DNA from: Athene noctua
Taxonomy: Eukaryota > Chordata > Aves > Strigiformes > Strigidae
Direction of reading: 5' to 3'
NCBI RefSeq assembly: GCF_965140245.1
Contig: NC_134039.1
Span: 71,096,981 to 71,160,980 of the forward strand
DNA: 64,000 nucleotides
Part shown: positions 25,688-37,150 of the stretch, one piece after another
Layout: each line of letters begins with the position of its first letter
How positions within the stretch are numbered: the stretch's first letter is position 1
The notes under the pieces: generated by a model
Database searches by the model: none
What the model was told of the DNA's origin: nothing
What the model saw: the letters and a program-made list of their open reading frames with translations, nothing else
Program-made: the position numbers and the translations under genes

Positions 25688-27560
25688 CATAGAATGATAG
25701 AACGGTTTGGGTTGGAAGGGTCCTTAAAGATTATCTAGTTCCACCCCCCTGCCATGGGCAGGGACACCTTCCACTAGCCCAGGTTGCTCAGAGCCCCGTC
25801 CAACCTGGCCTTGAACACTGCCAGGGAGGGGGCAGCCACAGCTTCTCTGGGCAACTTGTTCCAGTGTCTCACCACCCTCACAGGAAAGAATTTCTTCCTT
25901 ATATCTAACCTAAATCTACCGTCTTTCAGTTGAAAACTGCTGCCCCTCTTCCTATCACTACACTCCCTGATAAAGACTCCCTCCCCATCTTTCCTGTAGC
26001 CCCCTTTAAGTACTGAAAGGTCACTCTAAGGTCTCCCTGGAGCCTTCTCTTCTCTTCTCAATGCAGGATATGGTTGGCTTTCTGGGCTGCAAGCGCACAT
26101 TGCTGGGTCAGGTTGAGCTTCTCATCAACCAACACCCCAAAGTCCTCTGCAGAGCTGGTCTCAATCCACTCATCTCCCGGTCTGTATTTGTGCTTGGGAT
26201 TGCCCCAACCCATGTGCAGGACCTTGTACTTGGCCTTGTTGAACTTCATGAAGTTTGCACGGGCCCACGTCTCCAGCCTGTCCAGGTCTCTCTGGATGGC
26301 ACATCCCTTCCTTCTAGTGTGTTGACCACACCAGACACCTTGGTGTCATCGGCAAACTTGCTGAGGGTGCACTTAGTCCCACTGTCCATGTTGTTGACAA
26401 AGATGTTAAACAGCACTGGTCCCAGTACTGACCCCTGAGGAATGTCAACTTGTCACTGGTCTCCACTTGGACATCAAGCTGTTGACCGCAACTCTTTGTG
26501 TGCGACCATCCAGCCAATTCCTTATCCACCAAGTGGTCCACCCATCAAATCCATGTCTCTCCAATTTAGAGACAATGATGTCATGCAGGACAGTGTCAAA
26601 TGCTTTGCACAAGTCCAGGTAGATGGCATCAGTTGCTCTTCCCTTATCCCCCAGTGCTGTAACCCTGTTGTAGAAGGCCACCAAATCCATCAGGCATGAT
26701 TTGCCCTTACTGAAGCCGTGTTCCATGTGCCCTAGCACAGTTTCCAGGAGGATCCGCTTCATGATCTTGCTGCACACAGCGTTGAGAGTGACTAGCCTGT
26801 AGTTCCCTGGGTCTTCCTTTTTTCCCTTTTTAAAAATGGGGGTTGTGTTTCCCCTTTTCCAGTCAATGGGAACTTCACTGGGTTGCCAAAACTTCTCAAA
26901 TATAGTGGGTAGTAGCTTAGCCACTTCATCCACCAGTTCCCTCAGGACTCACGGATGCATCTCATCAGGTCCCATGGACTTGTGCACCTTCAGGTTCCTT
27001 AGATGGTCTTGAACCTGATCTTCTACAGTGGGCAGTTCTTCATTCTCCCAGTCCCCGCCTTTGCCTTCTGTGACTTGAGCAGCATGGCTGGAGCCCTTGC
27101 TGGTGAAGACTGAGGTAAAAAATTCATTGCATAACTCAGGCTTCTCCATATCCCAGGTAACCAGGTCTCCCATTTCCTTCAGAGAGGGCCCATGTTTTCC
27201 CTAGTTTTCCTTTGATCACTGACATACCTATAGAAACTTTTCTCGTTGCCCTTGATGTCTCTGGCCAGATTCAATTCTCTTAGGGCTTTGGCCCTCCTAA
27301 CCTGATCCCTGGCTGTTCAGATGATTTCTCTGTATTTCTCTCTGGCCACCTGTCCATGCTTCCACCCTCTGTAGACTTCCTTTTTCCATCTGATTTTGTC
27401 CAGGAGCAATTTGTTCACCCATGCAGACCTCCTGGCATTTTTGCCTGGCTTCCTCTTTGTTGGGATGCACCACTCCTGACTTTGGAGGAGGTGATCTTTG
27501 AATATTAACTGACTTTCTTGGGCCCGTCTTCCCTCCAGGGCTTTATCCCACATGCTACTC
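25688..27560 (-). mobile_element. CR1 LINE, 5'-truncated copy, minus strand
   Basis: The 3' end is at 25688, where the complement of the tail octamer (CATAGAAT) starts. Reading leftward on the minus strand, the order is a region after the endonuclease (RSAWVNKLLLDKIRWKK near 27400), the segment FFTSVFTSKGSSHAAQ (27173-26949 frame), GNTTPIFKKGKKEDPGNYRLVTL, LCKAFDTVLHDIIVSKLERHG and MKFNKAKYKVLHMGWGNPKHK (26249-26058 frame). FADD is intact (26345-26356) but lies out of frame with the block upstream. Several frameshifts and stops make it dead. The 5' half of ORF2 and ORF1 are absent. Confidence 0.92.
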
Positions 27561-30500
27561 TAACTCTGACTCTCATTCCCTAGAGTCAGCCAGGTATAAA
27601 GTTTGACTGGATATTATAAAAGCTTTATTGGAAGACATGTGGTTGAGCTGACATCTCTGATCACTTGTGGGATTTCGTGGTCTAGCACATGTCAGGTTGT
27701 GTTTTGTTGTGCAGGGCTGCTATTCTCCTGTACTGGAATCTCCCTGGCTCTGTCACTGAGTGCTCACAATTGGGATTTAGGATGTGAATGTGCGTAGTCT
27801 AAACCATACCACAAGGTATATCCTGTGTGCCTTGCTAGAGGCCCAGTTGCTGTGCTCATAAGCTCCAGTGTGAGATCCTGCTTAGATTCTCAGGTTATAA
27901 TTAAGTGAATTTCACTACAAATTGAACTTATTTTTAGAAAAGTGGAGAAAGTCCTTTTTTCTCTTTGGAGACTCAGTTCTCTCCCTAGAGACACCTAGCT
28001 AAGACACCTCCACCAGGCTGCTGAGTCACACAACCTAAGTTGGTAGCACCTCGTCGTTACAGAAATGGGTGTGATATCATCTGGGGTTTGAATCCTGAGC
28101 TGAAACAGTGCCCATACTGTACTGACAAGCTGTGTCACTGAGACGGCCACAGGGAGAGTCCTTGGGCACAGCAAGTAAACTCACCTGCAACCCAGTCCAA
28201 AGCCTTGACCCTGAAAGACAACACACAGAGAGCTCCTTCCAGCAGCTCCTGTATGAGCTGGCTTAAACCTGCTGCTGACAGTTATTTTCATTCTTATAGA
28301 CAAAGATAAGCTGTGGATATGGCAGAGCAGTATTTGGTATAAATCAGTTCATTGAAACTCAGCCAACTTGTGTCAGGGCTGAAATAAAACTGAAAAGAAT
28401 AAGTCATCCATCCCAATTATTTTATTTATATTTCATCAGTGCTAAAATAATTCAAATGAGAGCAGGTCTCGACAGCAAAGAAAACAGCTTCTGTGCCAGA
28501 GAGCCTTCTCACAGGCACAGGGACAGGCTGGCAGGACAGCAAGGGTGCTGTGAGAAGTGCACCAGGGTACCCTGCCAGGCACCAGGGGAGCAGAAGGCAA
28601 GTGTCTGTCTCTTCCTGGCTCCACTGACCTGTCCTACCCCTTACCGACACTTTGCAGCCTGCATAGTCTTCAGCAGGTCCCAGTGATGCCCTGTTGCTGA
28701 GGTACAGCCTATACATACACTGGGCTCATGGTGAGAGGCTGTGACACCAACATGTGCAGCCATTTGTAGGTGGCTTTGGACAGTGGAGATTTATGCCTAA
28801 TGCTTTGGTCCACTCAGCATAGAAAATGACTGTTTTCTAGACAAAACTAGCCTTACAGGGTGTTGTCCATGACCTCTACTCCCATATTTCACGGTCTGCA
28901 ACAGCAACAGGCTGTAGGCAGGACCCAGCAGGCAGGGGCTGGTGGCTGTTTCACTACACTACTAAAGCCAGAGGGAGTGTGGGGCTAAACCTGGTCATCT
29001 CTAGCTTAGACTTTACAGATGCTCCTTCCTGATTTAGCACTGACAATCCCAGCATGTTGAGGAAGTTTTCAGAGAAGATCCTGGTGACTGCCTCCATTTT
29101 GTTTTCTGCAGGTCTCAATTGTTTCCAGACGTGTATGGCACCTCTTGTTGCAGTTCGGTCAACATAAAACCACAGTGCCAGTATCTGCTTATAGTCTACC
29201 TTGTCCACCACAGCTTTCCAACTTCTTCAGCCAAGTGCTGGCCTCATCAGGGCTCTGCCAGGCTCAAAATCCTTTCTGCAAAGTTTTCTCAAGCCTTGCC
29301 CTCTTTCTTCTGCTCCTCACTGTGGGTGGCTTCAGCCAGCTCTTCCCTAACAGGCAAGGAGGTACCATTTACTCCTCTCTCAGTGCCCTTGTCTCCAGAA
29401 GTAGATTAAACTTGAAAAAAATGAGATTTTTAACTGTCTCAGAGGCCCTCACCACAAAGCATAGGTGAAAAGGCGTCAAAGGATTGCTCATCAGGCCACT
29501 GCGATGGATGAGGCTGAGCACCTCTGGTGCAGTTGAAAGGGGAGTTGCAGACCCCCCACACACGGGCAGCTGCAAAAACCCAGAACTGATGAACTAACAT
29601 CACTTTGCTTTACTCCACTCTGATTGGATGACTAGTGCAGGTGCTGGTATCTCTCATCACTGAAGCAAGAAGCAATTTCCATACTGTGAGCCAGCTGACC
29701 TGTGTGATGATAAAGTGACCTACACCCCAGGAGTGCACATTTCTCTCATTTTACAACAGACAGAGTCTGAAAACCTTCCTTGAAGACCAATATATGAAAT
29801 TAGGCAAGTTTGTAGAAGGCAGGGCATGGCAGAGGGGGAGCACAGACCCACAAAGGGCCCATCCACCAGTGCCAGGTGCCTGTGCATCCCCCAGGGTATC
29901 ACATCCCTGACCCTCCCACCAGTAGTTGTATGTAGGCTATTAACTGTTTGCCATGGCAAGCTGCTGTGCTGAGAGATGCTGAACCACATCTAGTCCAGCT
30001 CAGCGTGCCAGAAGCTGGCACAGACATGTCCTCTCCACAGACCTGACACTCACCAGAACCGGGGACATATCCCAGCCAAAAGCCCCTCCAGAGCTACGGC
30101 CCTTCTGGGCTTCTCTTTATCATCTTTGTATATTTTAAGGCAGAAACTATGCTTGAGCCACCTTTCAGCGGGGCTCTTATGAAAGCAGCATGTCAGGGAC
30201 TCAGGTCATGCCCTCTTGAGCAGTGGAGAGCCCCTTGAGAAGATTATGCCCATGGTTCTGCTTTTAGTCACCCACTCAACCAGCAGAGCTGCCTTGCCTT
30301 TCCCACGGGAAGCCTTTCCACTGAAAGGAAAAACTCAACACTTGTTTCCATATCTGACAGAGAGCAAGAAATATCCACTTGTGGGGAAAAAAAGAAGAAA
30401 TAGAGTGTGCAAGTTTTGCAGGAAACTTTTTCAGACACCTGCCATCAGTCATAAACCTCTGTTCTTCCTGCAGTTGCTGACAGAAGTTTTCTGCCTTTCC

Positions 30501-31778
30501 CAAATCTGTCCTGGAAGAGGTTGTCTCTCTGCTGTTCAGGCTGTAGGCACAGTCAGGAGCTTGAGAACAGCCTTGGACTTCAGGAGCTTCAACTTTACCT
30601 ACATACAGCATAGGGTTGACACCAAAAGGAAATCCCTAAGCACCTGGTTGTGTTTCTCTTGTACTGAGCCATGGCAGAAGTGGCATGAAGCTGGCAACTT
30701 CAGCCAACAGCTTCTCAGGGACTCAGTTCATGCCTAGTGCCAGTGGTCATGGAGTGGTCTGCACACACCCTTTCGTCTTCTGGTTAGAAATAAACCAGGA
30801 AAATTATCCCTCCTCTCACCCTGCCTCCTGTAAAAAAAAGGAATAAGGAAAGCACAGATCCCTGAAGCTTATGGAGAATGGTTAAATATCACAGACTGCC
30901 TGAATACTGTATTCAGCCATCCCCACTCTCCGGTGTTTCTTCTGCCTAACAGCACTGGTCAAACCCACGGTGGTAATGCAGGCGTATTCCCATGGGCACA
31001 TTCTGCAGCAGAGTTTTGATTGCATTGTGAGGTGGGTGTTAGCTTCAACCAGCATCATAATTTTGAAGGTGGGAGCACAGGTTGTCTCCTCTACCGACGT
31101 CTTGGAGATGCCCTGAGGCAGACAAATCTGTGCACTTGTACAGAGGCAGCAGGAGGATTAGGGACAGTTATTTGAGGCCTGCATCACTTCTCGTGATGCT
31201 GAAGGGCTTACTCCCATTGCACCAGTGTGCAGAGGCAGAAGATGGCTCCATTTGAGTTTGGCTTCCCTTATCTAGGAGATCAGTTCTGTACTCAGGCAGC
31301 AGAGCAGGTTGTGTTCCTCCTGTGTTTAGATCCTGGACATTTGGGTTCCTTTTATTCTTCTTGCAAGTCGTATCCCATGCTTTGCAACTTATTTCATAAG
31401 GTACTTGTGGGAACAGAATCTGACATGCCACATCTCTCCCTAAAACTAACATGATCTTACTACAGTGGGAGTTTGGGGGATTATTAACACTTAATTGCAT
31501 GGTTCTTTGGGTAGTATGAATCTTCCTTGTACACAGGTTGGAAGAGTCACAAGCTAATCGTAAATATTTGTTCTCTTTAATTATATGTAGCAAGGGAGGA
31601 CAGCCCAGCTCCCTCCACCTTTCCTCTTCCATCACTCTGACAGCTTGAACACCACCTGCTCTTCAAGCAAAGGGAGCACAGAAATAAAATCCACACTGAT
31701 TTTTGCACTGGGCATCACAGGCTTGTAATGTGAGAGCATGCACTTTATTTATAATAAGAAATCACTAACCTTCCTAAT
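27561..31778. other. Intergenic, no gene recognised
   Basis: No coding family or clear transposon beyond a possible SINE relic near 28.03 kb. Longer open frames (about 30216-30737 plus, which begins at a TTG, and 31168-31635 minus) show no family resemblance or codon structure I can support. Confidence 0.5.
28030..28180 (+). mobile_element. Possible MIR/tRNA-derived SINE relic
   Basis: CTAAGTTGGTAGCACC (near 28033) resembles a tRNA A box. GGGTTTGAATCCTG (28083-28096) resembles a B box about 46 bases on. Further on, CAAGCTGTGTCACTG and CCTTGGGCACAGCAAGT echo the MIR core 'AGCTGTGTGACCTTGGGCAAGT', but are split by about 20 extra bases. The spacing is loose, so this could be coincidence. Confidence 0.35.
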
Positions 31779-32768
31779 CATAAAATCATTTATGTTAGAA
31801 AAGACCTTCAAAGTCATTGAGTCCCAACATTAACCTAGCACTGCCAAGTCCACCACAAAACCATGTCCCTAAGCACCGTATCTACATGTCTTTTAAATAT
31901 CTCCAGGGATGGTGACTCAAACACTTCCCTGGGAGATCTGTTACAATGTTTGATAACCCTTTCAAATGAAGAAATTTTTCCTAATATGCAATCTAAACCT
32001 CCCCTGGTGCAACTCGAGGCCATTTCCTCTCACTCTATCACTTGCTACTTGGGAGAAGAGAGCAACAACCACTTTGCTACAATCTCCTTCCAGGTAACTG
32101 TAGAGAGCAATAATGTCTTCCCTGAGCCTCCTTTTCTCCAGGCTAAACACCCCCAGTTCCCTCAGCTGCTCCTCATAAGACTTGTGCCCCAGACCCTGCA
32201 CCAGCTTCATTGCCCTTCTCTGGACACACTCCAGCACTGAGTACATGGGACATTCACTTCCCTGTCCCCGCTGGCCACACTATTTCTGATCCAAGCCAGG
32301 ATGCTATTGGCCATCTTGGCCACCTGGGCACACTGCTGGCTCATGTTCATCCAGCTGTTGACCAACACCCTCAAGTCCTTTTCTACCAGGCATCTCTCCA
32401 GCCACTCTTCTCCAATGTTGCGTTGCATGGTGTTGTTGTGACCCAGGTGCAGGACCCAGCACTCAGCCTTGCTGTACCTCATACAACTGGCCTCGGTCCA
32501 TGGCTCCAGCCTGTCAAGATCCCTCTGTAGTGCCTTCCTACCCTCAAGCAGATCAGGACTCCTGCCCAACTTGGTGTCATCTACAAATTTATTGAGGGTA
32601 CACTCGATCCATTCATCCAGATCATTGATAAGGATATTAAACAGGACTAGCCCCAATGCTGAGACCCTGGAGAACACCACTTGTGACCAGACACCACCTG
32701 GATTTAACTCCATTTACCACAACTCTTTGGGCCTAGCTACCTAGCCAGTTTTTCACCCAGCGAAGTAA
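31779..32768 (-). mobile_element. CR1 LINE, 5'-truncated copy, minus strand
   Basis: The 3' end begins at 31779 with a decayed octamer complement (CATAAAAT). The minus strand encodes the end of the RT: ILINDLDEWIECTLNKFVDDTKLG with the catalytic FVDD at 32587-32576, then LEGRKALQRDLDRLEPW and, after a shift, GHKSYEEQLRELGVFSLEKRRL. The upstream RT and endonuclease parts are lost. The homology fades near 32768, just after the segment encoding the complement of 'WVKNWLGS'. It is non-functional. Confidence 0.9.
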
Positions 32769-33199
32769 CCTTTCCTGTCTTCTTACCTTCACTTGCGTTT
32801 TAGAAGGTCCACCCCTGGTAATGGTAGGTGAAGCAGGCAAGAAATGTGTTATTTCTGGTCACTAAAGGATTTCTAGCTGTTGTGGAGCTCGGAGGCATCA
32901 CTGCAGTTCTTCCAAAGTCAGACAGAAAGGGAGTGGGGCTGTAGTCGCTATTAGTTGTGAAACACTCCACAAGATGAAGGGAAAGCCATAATTTACAGCT
33001 CCAGAATGACTACCTGGTCCATCCACCTATCCAGCTCATTTGGGCATCTATGGGAAGAATTCTGATGTAGCTACACAAGAAAAAAGCTTACCAGCAGTAA
33101 GCTGATGGACATCAACCCCTTTTTTGAAGCAGGATGGTTTGATGCAAACCACATGCCCTCTGGGGGACATCATCTGAGCAGAGCACTTCTCAGTCACTG

Positions 33200-33330
33200 A
33201 AATGTTCAAGGTGAGGTTGGACAGGACTTTGAGCAACCTGATCTAGTGATATATGTTCCTGTCTGTGACAGGGGAGTTGAACTAGATGATCTTTGAAGGT
33301 CCCTTCCAATCCAAACTATTCTGTGATTCT
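33200..33330 (+). mobile_element. CR1 LINE 3' tail fragment
   Basis: 'AAGGTGAGGTTGGACAGGAC', 'AGATGATCTTTGAAGGTCCC' and 'TCCAA.CCAAACTATTCTGTGATTCT' follow the order of the CR1 3' UTR. It ends with a full ATTCTGTG (33318-33325) plus a partial second octamer. Only the last 130 bases of the element are present. Confidence 0.85.
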
Positions 33331-36300
33331 AACAGAGGTATGCTGTCCCCTGCATCTCCAAGCCACTGACCTGTCTGTCAGCACAGGACCCTCACCCCTT
33401 GTTGTCACACTCATGGGCTTAAAAATAGGGTTTTTACATGAAGCTGCATAGCTGGGACTTACTCAGCCTGTCCCCAGGCCCATGCTGGTCCTTCCCACAC
33501 ACAGGGTACCACAGTTGGCAATTTGTGTTGTAGCTCCTGTTTTGGGATGCGTACACTTCAGCAGCAAGTCCTCAGGCTGATCACATCTTTTCCTGAGCTT
33601 CAGTTAATCTTGTCAGTCAAAAAAAAAAAAAAAATCCTGAAAAAACAAATCTTTCTGTTCTTTCCTCCAGGCTGCCTTTCCTGTACATCACTGTTATTCT
33701 TCTACTGCCCTACCTTCATGCTCCGCATCCCTCACAAGCCTTGTTGCTGAAATTCCCCAGGGATCCAGGGCCAACCTTGTAGGCTCCCACTGCTTCACCT
33801 CACTCCTCGCCTGTCAAGGACCTTGAGCGTTCTCCTCTGCCTCCCTGGCTCTCCCAAAAATGTCTCCTACTCCCCAGCAGCTCTTCTCCTTGTCCTCCTC
33901 CTCATCATTATGTGTTCACCCCTCTCCTTCATCTGGGAAGACAGATAAAGCCTCTCTCTCCTTTTATCAAAATCTAAAAGTGCTAGATCATCCTGCTACT
34001 GAATCTACTTTTAAGACTAATCACATTTCAGCTGATAGTGGTGAATCATGTCATCTCATCTCTGACTCTTATCAGCCAAAGGGTCTTATAATTGTTTCCT
34101 TGGAAAAACAGAGCTTCCTGCTCATGTCAGGAAAAGTAAGAGCTGATGAACCCTCTTCCATTTTGAGAAGGGAGGGGCTTCCTCTGAAATGTAATGAAAT
34201 TTATACAGAAGATGGCTCAAAAATGGATAACAGTCACATCACACCAGGACCTGGGGCTCCAGGTGTTGATCTTCATGCAAGTCTTGGTCTGCAACACTAT
34301 GCTACATCTGAAGCAGCACCCTTATTCTGGGGGTATTATTAGATGCCAAATATTATTTTTGCCTTAGTAAATATTCAAGAAAAGCTAAAATTATAGAATC
34401 ATGATCTTTAGAGCCAGGCAGGACAGACCAAGGTGCTGCCAGCTCTATCTCTCATGCTGGCTGACACTTGACCCCTTCCCCATGGTCCTTCTGCTCTGCC
34501 TGGCATCACTGACTTGCTGTTGACTCACAGGACCCTTCTCTGGTTTATTCTTGTTAAGTAATCGAACAAAAAAGAAATTTCTGCTCCTCTTGTGTAGCTC
34601 TCAGATGACGAAAAAATAGGTTCAACATGTTAAATTACTGTTATAAACAGGTTGCAGCAAGGAGATTGGAAGGGCTGAGCCGGCAGGCTGGTCTCACCCT
34701 ACAAAGCATGAAGGCCCAGTCCTGGGGCTTCAGACCAAAACACTGCAAAGAGGTGACCAGACTTCAGTAAGTACCAGACCCAACACTTTCAGGGATCTAT
34801 GGTGGCAGGAGGATGGTATGAAAAGAAACCCATCGGCTGCTTTTTGATAGAAGTGTCAGACAGCTGAGTGCCACCAGAATGTTGCCAAGTTATGCATCTC
34901 CCAGTGCTGCCTGCCACGCTCAGGTGGCAGAGGTGTTATGTGGCCATGCTGGGACCTCCTGCAGCAGCACCTGGCTGGTGTAGCCACACCTTCATGACCC
35001 ATGTCCCCATCCCCAGGGTGTCCTACAGCACCCTCCAGATGTGGGACTTGGCTTGGCACTTATACCCTCTGATCTTTGGGGTGGAGATAATATTTTCAGG
35101 GAAAAGCTTACCAGCTGATAACTTTTCTTTCTAGACTGATTCTGTAAAAAGGGAAGGAGTGACCCAGAGGGTGTCTAGGCTTTGATTTTTGGGTTGCTGA
35201 GAGAGGTTTCCTAGCATTTATAGCCAAAACCCATCCTAATGTAGTTGGATGTCTTTTGAGTTTTTTACCTGGCAAAGCCAACAAATACTTCAGGTGAGAT
35301 TAAACCTTTACAGTAAAGTTCTGTCAGTGGGGGGAAATTCACCACATCCCGTACTGACAGCAGCCAGCTGAACAGTGTTCTCCCCTCCTGAGACCCAGCA
35401 GTGTTGCAAGGGGAGGCAGGGCAATTCTCCTCCTCAGTGACAGGGGACACTGGGAGGTGCATACCACCGCTCTCCCTTGCCAGCACCCTTTGCCCAGGAT
35501 CTATCCAAAATATGTAATCTTATACTACTTATTTGTAATAAAATTTCTTTAATTTTTATTCAGTTATATTCATATAAAATTAACTATTAGAGGCATTATT
35601 TTGTCTATCAAATTCTGCTCCTCTCCTCAGCAAGCATGTCACTTTACTCTTCTTCATATAGTACTTCTAAGCTCAAATCCTATGATATCTGAAAGAATCT
35701 TAAGATATCTATCAGTTTCACCAAACTGAAATATTGGTGTACTTTAACTGCAGTTTTATAGACTTTCAAGGTTTTCAAACACTTGCTCAAAAGTATATTC
35801 AAAGGTTTTGTGTTTTTTGGGGGGTTTGGTTTGTTGAGTTTTTTTGACTGGTGAACAAGTAGTTCTGTATGTTGCAATTATGGGGGAGAGCTGAACATCT
35901 ACAACCCTGCTCCTCCAAGACAGACATGGATTATGGGTAGTCTCATTCAAGCTTATATATTCATAGTCTGTGGTGTAATGTGGTCCTGATCCACATGAGG
36001 GACTTAACTGAGCTGTTGCAATGCAAATAATAATAGGTACAGCTGATACATAAGGTCAAGAAAAGATTTATGTCTTTGAAAGATCAGGATTGATGCTCTT
36101 CCTGCACAGAGAATAAATGATCCATGTAAATTTGGTTCTCAGTAGCCCAATAACTTACATCTGTTTATGTTTCTCCTCCTTCTAAGTAATGCCTGAAAAC
36201 TCATGAAACACCATGAATATAACATAGATAATGTTGTTTTGGCTCTAAGATTTGGTCCTTTTTTTAATGACTCTTATCACAAGGCCAGACTTGAAATATG

Positions 36301-36429
36301 TGATTTAGAAAAGCGTTAACAGGCAAAAAAACCCCAAACAACAAACCTCCTTCTAAAGAGCTTCACTGGATGCTCTTTGAGAGAACTAACCCTTGCTTCA
36401 CTGTTTTTATCATTGTCTTAAAAGGTAGA

Positions 36430-36600
36430 GCAACTCTACCATAATTAATTTTTCATGCGTTGGGTAGGAAGGGATAATTAGAGCGTGCTTCATAACGATT
36501 GTCTGCAATTGCTTTCTAATTAACTAACTGACTACAGAGCTAATGAGATACAAAATTATTTTTTATATTTGCATTTGGCCAGACTTATTTTCAGAAACAT
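36430..36600. promoter_or_regulatory. Candidate conserved non-coding element with TAATTA cluster
   Basis: Three TAATTA cores (36442-36447, 36475-36480, 36517-36522) and an octamer ATTTGCAT (36567-36574) lie within about 135 bases. The block has an even, non-repetitive AT-rich texture typical of vertebrate developmental enhancers. Conservation cannot be tested from one sequence, and AT-rich DNA yields TAATTA by chance, so this is only a candidate. Confidence 0.22.
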
Positions 36601-37117
36601 GAAGACAAATTGGCCAGAAGCTTTCATTTCACGTCGATCAGACCGGTATTTTGCAAATGTTATATTATCCCCTGGGTAGCTACTTTGCAATGGCTTTTGC
36701 CTCTACCTGGTGGCTGGAAGATGAATTGCATGATTCCCAGTTTTCTGTTGATGGGAGGCAGGCTGTCTTTTTGGGTAAGAATATATATAGAAACGTGCAA
36801 AACACTCTAAGTTATCACTATCTAGGGACTCACCTTTTTTCTGCAATCGAGTCAAGAAACTATTGGAAGGGATTGGTGGTATGGATATGTGAATAAATAT
36901 GATATAGTCATCACAGTGTCAGCAGTCATGACTCAGATATCTGTAAGATTTCTTTGAAAGCATCAACAAACGGGTGTCAACAGACAAGCAAAATCCAACA
37001 TAATCAACTCGATTTTCAAAAGGCGTTGGGGAAATTCTTCAACAGCAGCTCATAAAATAGCTGCCATGGATTAAGAGAGAGTGTCTTCATGTGAGCAGGC
37101 AATTGGCAAAAAATGGG

Positions 37118-37150
37118 AATACACCAGCAATACACCAGGAATACACCAGC
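37118..37150 (+). repeat. Three-copy 11-bp tandem repeat
   Basis: AATACACCAGC, AATACACCAGG and AATACACCAGC follow one another without a gap. A partial fourth unit (AACCAG) follows. It is a minor tandem repeat with no evident function. Confidence 0.9.

Noticed and set aside
30216..30737. 173-codon plus-strand frame
   Set aside because: It begins at TTG, has no recognisable domain, and its length is within what chance gives in 64 kb.
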